DNA of 26,857 nucleotides from Lingula anatina (lineage: Eukaryota > Brachiopoda > Lingulata > Lingulida > Lingulidae): NCBI RefSeq assembly GCF_001039355.2, contig NW_019776041.1:29591-56447 (forward strand), written 5' to 3'. This document shows, piece after piece, positions 1-10,210 of the stretch. The position numbers and the translations under genes were made by a program. The notes beneath the pieces were generated by a model, which worked only from the letters and a program-made list of their open reading frames with translations, ran no database searches and was not told the origin of the DNA. Each line of letters starts with the position of its first letter. Position 1 is the first letter of the stretch.

Positions 1-2
1 CC

Positions 3-63
<61 letters not shown>

Positions 64-80
64 GACACACACACACACCC
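1..80. repeat. Compound (CT)n(AC)n microsatellite
   Basis: A CT dinucleotide tract (about 1-24) runs directly into an AC tract (about 25-62), and further interrupted AC copies extend to about 78. It is cut by the window edge, so its full length is unknown. Confidence 0.95.
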
Positions 81-368
81 AGTTACATTAAATTGACATG
101 CAGCTTGATTATTGATTTAAGCAATTATAGTATAGAGCAAAAATTTTCATTTGCTTAACCGGTAGTTGGATAGCATGTACTAGCTGGTATGATTATTGGT
201 ACTGTATATGATAATTAGAAAACACAAACTGAAATATACCACCTAGCAGTCAGTGAGTAACGAAATATATATATGAACATCAGTCTGATGAAGGCCTACG
301 TCGAGGTTGGCCATAAGTTAACAGGATGAAAATATTTCAGCTTGTGTTTTATAATTATAATACAGGCA

Positions 369-403
<35 letters not shown>

Positions 404-723
404 GACCAATTTGACTTTAAATGTGCATGTTGTATACATGTATATACTAGTAATGGTTACTTTTGTGATATTATTTATAATTATTATAAATAATACCGTT
501 TGTATTTCATATGTATTTACCATCTTGTTCCCCTATTTAAGATTGATGGGATTCCACTATTGATGTGACATGCAGGAATTTTAAAATCATTTGATTAAGT
601 GTAACTGATCTAGTCAAATACAGAGTGGAGTAATTTTAAGCATACTACATGATCTTTAGTATAAACTGTTTATCCAAATATATATTTATGTTATTATATT
701 TCTCACTTTTCTTTTATGTCTAG
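81..723. other. Non-coding stretch, probably intron of the first zinc-finger gene
   Basis: No convincing coding exon is visible. The stretch is AT-rich, with an (AT)n run at about 373-400. A pyrimidine-rich tract ending in TAG at 721-723 forms the acceptor of the exon that starts at 724. The exon carrying the start codon of that gene must therefore lie left of the window, or here but too short to recognise. Confidence 0.6.
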
Positions 724-3152
724 CACCAAAAGAATGAAAGCCTTTTGCCACCAGGGGAGTTCTTCATATTAAAAATACCAGAAAACTCAGAAGGAGATTT
801 CAAAAATGAATCAACAGATCTTACAGAATCTCAGCTATCTGATAAAACCACTGAAGATCCACAGGATGAAACAAATAACGAAAAGAACTGCAGTACAACA
901 ATCCATACAGAAAACTCAGCAGATAATGTTAAATCAACTGAAGATACTAATGCTGTAGAGAAATCTACTGTGGAAAAAATATTAGAGAGAATACAAGGTA
1001 AAGAACAATTAAAGGTTATACTAGTAGACTATTTATTGAAGTTAATAGAATGGGTGATTAAGTAATTCAATGGAGATCAAAATGAGGCTTCACATAATAG
1101 CAAGTAAGATTTTACAGGATTTGGAAGTGAGTGTCCATGTGCGTGCATTCGTGTGTAAATTACTGCGAGTTGCAAAAACACATTTTTACACATGAAAGCA
1201 ATTAATTGTAATTCAAACAATATTGAGAGTATTTAAAAACGCTACCGGTATTCTGAAATTTAATATATCAACATTGCAGGTAGTGAACTTGTTCTGGCTG
1301 AAGACTTGGTGATATGCGGATTGTGTGGCAAAGGTTTCTTGGACATCAAACAGTTTCTGCAGCATAAGTCTACACGTAAGTCTCTTCATTTGTATTTGAA
1401 ATATATTATACATGTAACTATGCCAGTAATGGGGTGTTTTCTCTCTCTTTTTGTCTACAATCTCATATTTTATGGATGTGTTAAAAGCTTGGCAACTCTA
1501 TTTTATTGTTTTTTAATCTGTATGAGATAGATCTCATGCATATCTTATTGATTGATATGAGTATATTCCCAGGGATTTGTGTATAAAGGCAAGATGAATT
1601 TGGATATGTAAAAGTCTGTAACATGATAAATTTCATTTCCACCTGTTCCACCCCTGGCACCTGCTCAGTAACCATTTATACTATTTTAGAATGAAATTTA
1701 GATCAGGTTATTTTATTTCTGCTTAGCAGTGATCATAAAAGTAATGCAATGCATGTTTGTATATGCAAAACTCTTTACAAAACATAATAAAACAACATTT
1801 ACAATACAAACATCCTTTAAAGTCCTTTTTTTGGTATGTTGAGGTTGAGGAGGGTTTTTTTCAGTAAGATGAGATGTCTTGTTACTGAGTCAAATGACAG
1901 TTTAGTCCCACCTCACTTGTTGTAAGACATCACGTAATTTTAGTAATCTATATTTACATGGATATGTTTCAGATAAAACCTATGCCTCAAAATACCGCTG
2001 TGAGCTGTGTCGCCAAACTTTCTGCCGCCATGCCACACTGATGGACCATTATCAGAGAAGACATCGTACAATAGTGAGGGTCTCCCCCAACCTCGTGACC
2101 GAACCTAGTGAGGAAGAACCGTCCAACGAGAAAAGAAAAAGGTCAAATTTTAAGACAATGTCCAGGGGAGTCCAGGTGGACATCAAAGCCCCATCCCCAG
2201 GGGCTGATTTGGCATTTTCTGGGGGTGACATTGGCCCTCAGGTCAATAACTTAAAACATCTAGAGGACTCACAGCTGGACTTTCATTTCATCATATCAGT
2301 AGAGACCGTTAAAAAGAATCAGTTTGACTATGCCAGTGTTTATTTGAAGTGCTTACACTGTCGATTTAAAACTACCTCGAGGGCCAATCTCAGGACTCAC
2401 ATGAGAGCCAAGCATCCAGATATGATTGATATAAACCAAAGGATTTCCATAGGTGAAAACGGCACTGGGAATCACAGACTGGTCAGTATGTCTGAGTACA
2501 AACGCCAACTGCACAAACAACAGTCAGGACAGAGAATTGACAAGCAGGACGTCTTGGGCCAGTTTCCCTGTCCAATATGCAATAAAGTGTTCGGGAGGTT
2601 ACGCTACCTTCGTGCTCACATGCCAGTCCATCGAAAAGAACTTTCATTCATGTGTGAAGAATGTGGTCGCCATTTTAAATCCCGTGCTAGTGTATATGCT
2701 CATAAGAGACGATTCCACAAGGGTGTCATGTACAAGTGCCCACATTGCCCTTTTAGAACTGGAGTCAATATCTTGTACCACAGGCACAAGCGTATGCACA
2801 GCGTCTCCCGTCGAGGGCAGATTTGTGACGTATGCGGAGAAGCCTTCATTCATTCTCATCAACTCAAGAAACATCTGTCTGTCCACGATCCAACCAAACC
2901 ATACCAGTGTAAGATCCAGTCTTGCTCATGGAGATTTGATAATGAAAATAAACTGAAGAACCACCTGCTTATATACCATGCAGAGAAAGAGACTGAAGCT
3001 CCATCTAGTGTGGTGGAAAGTGATCACCAACACGTGGCGACTGAAGGATTGTCTCTCTCTGGTGATTCTAAAGCGGGACAACAAAATCAGCAAACAAATG
3101 TGACAAGTAAGTGTTGAGCACAATCTTTCATACCTTTATATATCTTTCATAC

Positions 3153-3208
<56 letters not shown>

Positions 3209-4418
3209 AGATGCTAGTTTTTTGAGAATTGTAATTGTTGCCTTTATGAGATTGTCTAACTTTGTTATATTTTTGTTATCAAATGCAAATATAACTTACA
3301 ATAAAATATTTTTATGAGATATGGAAGTTTTATAAACTTCTTTTTTACACCTCTGATGTGCCAGTTTTCTGTCATCAAAAGAATTGATAGAAACATAAAA
3401 GATATACAGTGCAATTTAAATGATTTCATTATGAACCAATGTATATATCAATAATAAATTTGTCTCTGAAGATATCTAATTTTAGAATCAGTTTTATATT
3501 TGGAATGATTATATTTTTTCAGAAGATAACAGCAGTGGAAATGTGCCTCAACAAGAAGATGGCGGCGACCCACAACCCCAGATAACTTATGTCATCCAGC
3601 CTGAAGGGAGTGTGCCCCAGTTAACCAGGCAAAATGTGGTATTCACATTAAATCCTAAAGAGGCCGAGCCTAGCCAGCGACAGGCAGAGGGTCAGTTCGG
3701 CCAGGACGGAATGAGCATTGGCTACCAGCAGTCTGGGGAGGTGGACATACTGTTCTCAGCAATGGCAACTAGTCACTCAGGAACAACTGACCATTCCACA
3801 GATCATGCCACTGACCAGGCTCTGATGCAAGGTTTTAATAGCCTGACTCCAGCAGGCCAACAAGGAGGAACTTCCCACCCCAACAGCAATGTTTTGATGA
3901 CAATAGCACAGCAGTATCGCAATGCCCAAGTCCTACTGGAAGAAGGATTTACAGGGGAACAGGTCCTTAGGCTCCTCCTGGAGAATCAGTCCGAAGGTGT
4001 CCTCAGTCTGGGTCAAGTTCAACTGCCCAGGCATCTCCTGGCTGACCCCAATGCTGACATGGTTGGGCAGCCCCGGACGTCCGTTCCAGTGTCTCAGTTA
4101 AGTGCATATAGCAGTCTGGCTGTGCTTCCAACAGTGAGTTCCCCTCAAACAAGCTTCAATTCCAACCCCATATTCTTGCAGCAGTTTCTGGATCAAACTC
4201 ATGGAGCAGTGGGGCAAGGGGTGTTGGGGGAAGGCCAGGACTTGGGGGTGTACTCCAGCGGTTCTCTGACCCAGGGGCAGGTGCAGCAATTCACCACAGG
4301 AGGGGTTGGAGACGGTTTTCAGCCAATGGACACCCAGCAGTCAGAGGAATGTTTTGACCCATTGTTGCAGCATAGCCAAGATGCTGGAGAAACTATTAAC
4401 ACTTCTAATGGGACTTGA
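724..4418 (+). CDS. C2H2 zinc-finger protein, eight fingers, Q-rich C-terminus (5' partial)
   Basis: Four exons: 724-997, 1280-1375, 1973-3106 and 3523-4418, with GT/AG borders. The phases close to one 799-codon frame ending in TGA at 4416-4418. The first exon opens in phase 0 with no in-frame Met, so the N-terminus is missing. Residues 1-91 are acidic and S/T/N-rich. Eight C2H2 fingers follow, starting near residues 104, 133, 250, 323, 351, 379, 408 and 436. The last has C-x4-C spacing, and the first is split by an intron at its final His. Only the finger 7/8 linker (HDPTKP) resembles the TGEKP type. A KRKR patch near residue 177 could be a nuclear localisation signal. The last exon (about residues 508-799) is rich in Q, S, T and G and looks like an activation domain. 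By family this is a nuclear DNA-binding transcription regulator; I cannot name the orthologue. The tandem fingers make the class certain. Confidence 0.9.
1376..1972 (+). other. Intron of the zinc-finger gene
   Basis: It has a GTAAGT donor at 1376 and a TTTCAG acceptor ending at 1972. It interrupts the codon for the last zinc-ligand His of finger 1 (C|AT). I see no repeat or second gene inside it. The neighbouring intron 998-1279 is likewise featureless. Confidence 0.8.
3107..3522 (+). other. Intron with (TA)n microsatellite
   Basis: The donor is GTAAGT at 3107 and the acceptor ends at 3522. A 15-16 bp direct duplication (TTTCATACCTTTATAT) at about 3126-3160 leads into a (TA)n run to about 3206. 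Translation straight through the donor would stop at once (TGT TGA), so splicing is needed to reach the Q-rich last exon. Confidence 0.8.
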
Positions 4419-5280
4419 CTGAAAGAGGAGAAATTTTCTATAACTGATATTCACCATATTGTAACAATAACTGAAACCCATACAGTTTGACCAATGTTTC
4501 TTTATAATATGTTAGTGTATTTGTTATTATTATTATTATTAATTTGTTGTTTTTGTTGTTAAGTTGTATTTTATTAATGTGTTAGTCATGTCAGCTATCA
4601 GGTACATTTTAATTATGTTCAGGCATCAGCTTGTGACTATTGTCATCAAGGTTTTTTTAAAGTCACTTTAGTTGAAATCGTTTCAGCCAAATTACTAGTT
4701 TTAAGTCTTTATTTATTAGTAAAATGCCAAAAAAAGTAGCAAAACACTTTATTTTTATGATATTTAGCCAGAGTTTTCTAAACATATGGCAAAATTCCCC
4801 AGGCAAGCGTAAATCTAGTTTTCTATATTGTAATGGTAGATTTTATGGTTGGAGGCTTATGTTCTGACTACATTACATGTGCTAGTAGTCGTATTGTAAA
4901 AGAAGTCAGATAAAATTGTGCATTAGTTCTTGAAAATCATTTCTTTGTAAACATCTGCACAGTTAAAGGGAGCTTTTATGTGTAATTTTTGTCTTAATTT
5001 TTTCAATTGTTTATGCTATTATACAAATTTCTTTTTAAGAATCAGAATGTTGTCATAATGATTCACTCTAGCCTCTAGAATATCCAAACCACAGAAGTCC
5101 TTATGATAGCGCAATATCCTTTATCAAACTGTCAAGCCCATAACATTTTTAGAATATCTAAAAGCATTTTTACACTGTTGTGATTAAATCAAACAATATA
5201 TAATAACATACATGAGTGCATTGTTTTGATTTTATTGATACACATAGATTCTTGAATTTTTGTTCCTAAAATACGAAGAG
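4419..5280 (+). other. Probable 3' UTR and flank of the zinc-finger gene
   Basis: There is no open frame. The stretch is AT-rich, with TTA and TTG microrepeats near 4525-4560. No AATAAA is present; an ATTAAA at 5183-5188 is the best poly(A) candidate, which would make the UTR about 0.8 kb. The part from about 4870 to 5275 has a diverged direct copy at about 9790-10210 (see the repeat entry). Confidence 0.55.
4870..5275 (+). repeat. Diverged direct duplicate, copy A (partner 9790-10210)
   Basis: Read side by side, this segment and the one near 9790-10210 share ordered blocks over about 400 bp. Examples are ATGTTGTMATAATGATTCAC (5048 and 9955), CACAGAAGTCCTT (5090 and 9999), AAGCCMATAACA, GTGCATT and TTGAATTTTTG. 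My rough identity is two thirds, with indels. Copy A lies in the 3' flank of the zinc-finger gene. The two copies are about 4.9 kb apart in the same orientation. This may be an old tandem duplication or an unrecognised repeat family. Confidence 0.7.
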
Positions 5281-5931
5281 TGATGTAGCCGATAGCTTAT
5301 CTTTGAATCGGTAAAGACGTAAACGTCCACGCAGTGAGGTTAACTTTTCAGAACATCAAAACGTTCTTGCCTCTATCATAGACCGGACCAATGCATTGTC
5401 CAAGCAAACAGGGCGGTAACCGACCAATTTGTTTTACATCGGTTTTACACAGATGTACATAAGAACGAGAAGAAACACACCGATTGTGTAAGAGGAAATC
5501 TAATTAGGTATCTTCCCAAATGATCAGCTAGCTTGCAATTGATACAAAATATAGATGCTGGTGCACGGCCCGATTGATACGTCTCGATACGTAATCGTCA
5601 CAATCTTTTTACTGTAAATCTGTAAAGGCAATGTAAAGGCCCTGACACACTACAGTGGATTGCACCAACGTATGAGAAAAGTTGCATCTACTTTACCTAT
5701 ACGCAGGAGGTACGCTAGCCATAGAAAGACGTTAAAATACCGTGGCCAATAGAGCTTGCCTTTGCACTGCGCGTAAGTAACGTAATGGTCGCGGAAGAGA
5801 AACGTATTGAGCGTATCTGTAACGTTAGATGAGCGTATTCAACGTATGCATGGCGCTTGGTTAGCGTTTGAAAACGTATCCAAACGCGTTGTAATATGTG
5901 ATATAAATGTAGTGCCATTTTTACATTATCA
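5281..5931. other. CGTA/ACGT-rich stretch, probably transposon-derived
   Basis: From about 5560 to 5900 the motifs ACGTA, CGTAT and AACGTT recur at a density quite unlike the surrounding AT-rich DNA. ATTGCACCAACGTATGAG near 5657 is echoed in direct orientation by ATTGCACTAACGAATGA near 6507. It sits immediately 5' of the transposase remnant and is probably the decayed 5' part of the same element. I found no clear terminal inverted repeats or intact reading frame. Confidence 0.5.
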
Positions 5932-6390
5932 CCATGGCTCTACCGTTTTCTTCCTTGGTTATGATGCCTTTGCCCTCCGAGATACCCTGATGAAGCCGAT
6001 ATGTAAATACAATGTTTCACGTGCCAGTTGAAAATGCATTTGGCATCCTGCCAAACCGTTGCCAGGTTCTCATGACTACCATGAAACGTCACCCCTCCAC
6101 TGTAAAGATCATCGTAAAAGTCTGCATAGTTTGCATGATTTAATTTGGATGCGGCACCCTGGGATACAGAACCCAGAGCTCGACCGCCCAGAAAACATGG
6201 CTTAATTGTGTTCCATTCCCTGGAGCAATGTAGACAGGGCAGAAACTTGGATGACACAAGTAGGTTTACAGAGAACAACAGAGAACAACACTTCCACCAA
6301 GAGAGGCAAGAAGCTGAGAAACCTATTGAAGCACTGTCAAATCCGAAGCAAGTTCACTTCCTCGCAAGACGGGATGACTTAACTCAAAAA
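5932..6390 (+). pseudogene. PIF/Harbinger (HARBI1-like) transposase remnant
   Basis: Fragments of the C-terminal half of a DDE_4/Harbinger transposase lie in order across shifting frames. At about 5957-5998, GYDAFALRDTLMKP matches the family block around the second catalytic Asp. At 6027-6138, VENAFGILPNRCQVL continues to a CVLHNL-like stretch and carries the catalytic Glu block. After another shift, LHDLIWMRHPGIQNPELD follows at about 6125-6190. A weak LKHCQIRS...SQDGMT match near 6325-6385 resembles the family's usual C-terminal end. At least two frameshifts and several stops are present, including one just before VENAF where a few codons appear deleted. The first catalytic Asp region is not recognisable. 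In the family this enzyme cuts and pastes elements into TWA sites; this copy is dead. Confidence 0.8.
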
Positions 6391-6940
6391 TGATCTATAA
6401 TTAAGTGTTGTTTAACCCGATGACGAACTGTATTACGTATAAAGGTCAATATCATAACCTAAACCGAATAAAAAATTAGGCGCTGTACGTCATACTATAG
6501 AGCGTATTGCACTAACGAATGAAATATACGATGTATACGATGGTGCTACTGGAAATGAAATTATTTCTTATCCCGCACGGGACAGCACCGTCAGCGCTCC
6601 CTAGATATAAAAACAGATTGCACACAACTCATTGGTGCTACAAAGAACTGTAAAATAAATTAATATAACAACAAAGAACAGCATTAGCATATCGCGATGC
6701 CGCGTGTACCGCCGTCATTCAAAAAAAGTAAAATTACGAGATGTTAAACCAAAACTGGTCCGTTATGCTGCATTAAATGTGCTAAAACTGAATGTTTGAA
6801 GAATTGTGTAAACGTATGTTTAGTAGGGATGCTGAATAATTAAATAAATGAAATAATGGCAAAACATCGTTAGTAATGGTAGAGGTATATCTATTATCAA
6901 AAATCAAAGTAATAATAAACAACTTCACAATATCATCTTC
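6391..6940. other. Gene-free flank of the transposase remnant
   Basis: The first part (to about 6545) keeps the CGTA-rich composition and is probably the element's 3' part. The rest is ordinary AT-rich sequence. Harbinger elements usually carry a second, Myb-like ORF; I see none here. The stretch ends at the poly(A) signal of the minus-strand peptide gene. Confidence 0.45.
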
Positions 6941-6946
6941 GCTACG

Positions 6947-6952
6947 TTTATT
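6947..6952 (-). terminator. AATAAA poly(A) signal of the cysteine-rich peptide gene
   Basis: TTTATT on the plus strand reads AATAAA on the minus strand, about 180 nt after the TAG stop at 7132-7134. This is a suitable distance for a short 3' UTR. Confidence 0.55.
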
Positions 6953-7131
6953 ACAAGCTCATTATAGGCAACAAAACGCCCAGTTTTCGCAAACGACGCC
7001 TGTCATGCTACAATGCAATTAAAAATCAATTGATTAATTATAAACAAATAAATGAATAATTGCTTAGAAATGGCAACATTCGGATCATCAGGGTTCGACA
7101 GCGGGGGATGTGACGTCATTTTGACAAGGCC

Positions 7132-7724
7132 CTACCCTCTGGGACAATTGTTGAGGCATAAAACGCTTCTGCTCCAGCACCGGTTGACACAAGTTCTCCA
7201 GAACGATCCGCTACAGCGGTCACTGCATGATGACGCCTGATTATTGCAATAACGTTGACACTGCATAATAAAACAAATAAAAGGAAAGGCCATAACTTTA
7301 TGAACAATTTTTACGCATCTAGGTTTAACGCACGCATGTTTTAAAATCTATAAGCAAGCAGAACAGAAAAGCAGAAAATAACATCTTTCCTCGTTACACA
7401 ACTTGAATGGCTAATTAAAAGAAACCAAAACATATACTAGTCTATGTTTAAATAAATATCATCAGAGAGAGAGAGAAAGAAAGAGAGGGAGGGAGTAATG
7501 GAGAGTCGACATACATTTAAGTCTATCTCCTCGACAAAACCACTTTGAATGGATAAGGATTGAGAGAGAGAGAGTAATGGAGAGTCCACATACGTTTAAG
7601 TCTATCTCCTCGACAAAACCACTTTGAATGGATAAGGATTGAGAGAGAGAGAGAGAGAGAGTAATGGAGAGTCCACATACATTTAAGTCTATCTCCTCGA
7701 CAAAACCACTTTGAATGGATAAGG

Positions 7725-7758
<34 letters not shown>

Positions 7759-7903
7759 GTACAGGTGTTAACTGCACTTACAGCCATGCTACCACAAGTG
7801 ATTTTGTTATGATAGTTACCGAATTTCCCATGTATATGCTCAGAGCTTGGGTAGAGCTTACTACCAGGAGACAAAACACTAAGGTCATAATCGCCCACTT
7901 CAT
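7132..7903 (-). CDS. Candidate secreted cationic eight-cysteine peptide (precursor about 92 aa)
   Basis: Exon 1 (7903-7782) starts MKWAIMTLVFCLLV, a typical signal peptide ending near residue 20-22, and ends in phase 2 at a consensus GTAAGT donor. The last exon (7260-7132) follows a TTTTATTATGCAG acceptor. In its phase-0 frame it encodes 42 residues with eight Cys at spacings x3, x6, x3, x7, x3, x6, x3, then TAG. With six Arg and one Asp it is strongly basic. Direct joining of these exons gives the wrong frame. One 28-nt cassette exon (7708-7681, 7621-7594 or 7542-7515) changes the phase from 2 to 0 and closes the frame. The cassette encodes an acidic linker, and the acidic pro-segment plus basic Cys-rich end resembles secreted antimicrobial or toxin-like precursors. 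I do not recognise the family. The cysteine array and phase closure are seen; the secreted role is inferred. Another donor (GTAGCA after 7787) could also give phase 0 without a cassette but is weaker. Confidence 0.55.
7470..7757. repeat. Three-unit minisatellite with internal (GA)n tracts, carrying three 28-nt cassettes
   Basis: Near-identical units begin at the GTAATGGAGAGTC motif at about 7495, 7574 and 7661 (steps of 79 and 87 bp). They are separated by GA tracts that lengthen to the right; a GA-rich tract also precedes the first unit. On the minus strand the tracts become polypyrimidine (CT)n runs upstream of a CAAAG acceptor, and each cassette ends at a GTATGT donor. The three cassettes (7515-7542, 7594-7621, 7681-7708) differ at one base only, a synonymous AAT/AAC change in the frame used. 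Confidence 0.9.
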
Positions 7904-8017
7904 TCTGATCGGAACAGCCAGTGGAAACACGGATACCTGTCGTGGAACGTTTGATCTTCGCCAACTATAAGCACTCTCTGAAGTACTTGTTTCTCTCTCT
8001 GGCGTACGCGATGGTTG

Positions 8018-8025
8018 CTTTTATG
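8018..8025 (-). promoter_or_regulatory. TATA-like box of the cysteine-rich peptide gene
   Basis: The minus strand reads GCATAAAAGC here, about 115-120 nt upstream of the start codon at 7903-7901. A start site about 30 nt downstream would leave a 5' UTR of roughly 90 nt. This is position and motif evidence only. Confidence 0.35.
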
Positions 8026-8059
8026 CAGTCACTGACGTAGAAATTGCGGAGATGAAAGA

Positions 8060-9780
8060 AAGGCATATTATTCATATTCGCTTGATTAATTAATTGATTA
8101 ATCCCGTATCAGACAGTTTTTATCAAAACAGCAGTGGTCTGGATTTTTCTGGCCTTAATCGTAGAAAAATTGAATATAATTCACTAATGTTGATTAGAAT
8201 CAGTCATCAAGCATTTGAACTGCTCATCATGGAATATCAGTTTTATTTGTTCCGACTATTAATAAACTGGAAAAAATTACACGACCATTTTCCAATCGTT
8301 AAAGGACGGGTGCTACAGTTTGTAATGCGTTACTCAATACCTTCAAAATTACCTATAAACTTGTATGTAATAGCCGTCTGCCAAATGGAAGTCCCTTGTC
8401 ATGGCAATATTATGAATTATAAATTTCTATTTCTGCATGGTCAAAAATTAGTCTTTTACAAAACCGGATCGTATTTGTTCCTAGAATGGCATGATACTTT
8501 GGACTCAATAACAAAAAAGATTTGTTTTTAACTAAATGATGAGAGTCTTACAGTGCGTTCTGTTCCACATCTGTATGTATCTCGATGGTGATAAGTTAGT
8601 TAGTTTCTGCTTTAACAGCTTACCTATAAACCATGGAAATCCTTTTTTCATAATTGTCTCCAATATGTAGATATGTAATGGGATTTGTTGGAGGGAAGGC
8701 TCACGTTTCACAGTGGTAATCCTCATTCAACATAAACCCAAGGACATCCAGACGTGACCAAGCGCAGGTGCACAAGGAAGTGAAAATTGTATAGACGCAG
8801 TGGCTGCCCCAGGGGGAATTTTTGGATCACGTACCCCTCCCACATAGCTTCGGAGGTACCCATTTCAACACGTCCCTCCCTGAAATCGGTATTAGCGGCG
8901 AAACCATGCAAGCATAACTAAGCGATTCGTCCATCCATATACCCTACAAACTAAAGTGAATTTGTCCTTGTCAACTACTGCGTTTGCCGAGAGAAGCTAA
9001 GAGCCCCCCCCTCCCCCCTTTTCAGACCTAAGGGTCTGTCCAGAACCATTTGGTCAGCAGACTAACTGGGGGACTTTTCTTTTCACCAGTTGTAGCAATT
9101 TATGTCAATTCCTATTTTATTTTTCTGTTTTCTATTTGCTGTCATGAATTGGTTCACTTTACAGTATACCGTTCAATTTGAACCTCATAGATGCTGTAAG
9201 ACACGCCAAACTGACCTCTTACGATGCTCATATGCTAATGTGGACACTTCATTCACTATTCAATACACTAGTACTTTATAACAGCATGTAATGACAATAT
9301 ATTGTCAATTTTCATTCAAAACCGACACATTTGTTTCATGTTTGATTTTACGACATTATAGAAGTTTACGATTAAAAAGAGTTTGAAATTTGCTATTCCA
9401 AAAGCACGTTTGAGTAACTTCGGCACTTGTCCATAGAAACTATTTCTCCAATAACAAATCACTTTTCCTGGATAAGGGCACGAAATGCAAAAAGAATAAG
9501 TGGACACCAGGCATGAAAAAGTAAAGTTTATATTGATTATAAGACGCGCCTGGTGACTTTTTGGCAAGCAGGAATCTCTACGATGCGAGTAGAATGGCAA
9601 CGGATAATACGACAAATTCTGTTGGAAAGCGGTCTCAAATGAGACAAACAAAATCAAGGCACGGATGAGTACAATTGAGAGGGTAAATGAATTTATTTTG
9701 AACTTTTTTTATTTCAGTTTTCTCATAATTTGAAATGGCAAGAAAATCTAAATGGTATGACCATTATACAGTAGCTGTCA
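8060..9780. other. Intergenic stretch without a supported gene
   Basis: Open frames exist (for example 8094-8531 plus and 9316-9657 minus), but they show no domain, signal peptide, repeat periodicity or splice context that I can support. There is a C-rich run at about 9005-9018. From about 8740 to 8900 the GC content rises, which may mark an unrecognised repeat. Confidence 0.5.
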
Positions 9781-9789
9781 TCACTACCA

Positions 9790-10210
9790 TTTTTGCAAAC
9801 TTTCTACTTTCTAAGTTCAGGTAATATTCTGTTTAGCTTCTTGGAAACATTTTCCTTGTATTAATTTACACAGATACAAGGGACTTATCTGTGCAATTTT
9901 GTCTAAATTTCCTAATTTCTTTATGCTACTGCACATATTTCCTTTAATATTTAAAATGTTGTAATAATGATTCACGTTAACTTCCAGAAAATTAAGAACA
10001 CAGAAGTCCTTCAAATATCAAAAATATTCTATATTGAACTTATAAAGCCAATAACAATTAAACTAAAACTACATTGTTAGTGCTTCTTAAATTTCTTTTC
10101 TGGTGACCCGTTATGATTAATTCAACAATTTACAGAGACATATGTGCATTATTTTTATCTTCTTGCTTTGCATGAATTGTTGAATTTTTGCACCTAAAAT
10201 TTAATATTAA
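9790..10210 (+). repeat. Diverged direct duplicate, copy B (partner 4870-5275)
   Basis: This is the second copy of the zinc-finger gene's 3' flank. Ordered blocks run from about CTTCTTGGAAACATTTTCCTTG through TGTTGTAATAATGATTCAC to TTGAATTTTTGCACCTAAAAT. No coding exon resembling the Q-rich last exon is recognisable upstream of it. The copy therefore carries only UTR/flank sequence, or its coding part has decayed. Confidence 0.7.

Noticed and set aside
342-563. 73-codon plus-strand frame rich in I/Y
   Set aside because: It is a translation of an (AT)n microsatellite and flanking AT-rich DNA.
2453-2956. 167-codon plus-strand frame
   Set aside because: It is a shadow of the zinc-finger exon at 1973-3106, whose frame encodes a regular finger array.
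7116-7307. Minus-strand 63-codon frame overlapping the Cys-rich last exon
   Set aside because: It is the frame obtained if the cassette exon is skipped. It has no cysteine pattern or other feature, and its Met lies before the acceptor, in intron sequence.
7523-7964. Two minus-strand frames with Ser-Leu repeats
   Set aside because: The SLSLSL runs are translations of the (CT)n tracts of the minisatellite. The first part of the second frame overlaps the signal-peptide exon in a different frame.
8094-8531. 145-codon plus-strand open frame
   Set aside because: Length is unremarkable for AT-rich DNA on this scale. No domain, signal peptide, splice context or repeat periodicity supports it.
9316-9657. 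113-codon minus-strand open frame with several cysteines
   Set aside because: Cysteine spacing is irregular, there is no signal peptide, and no promoter or acceptor context was found.
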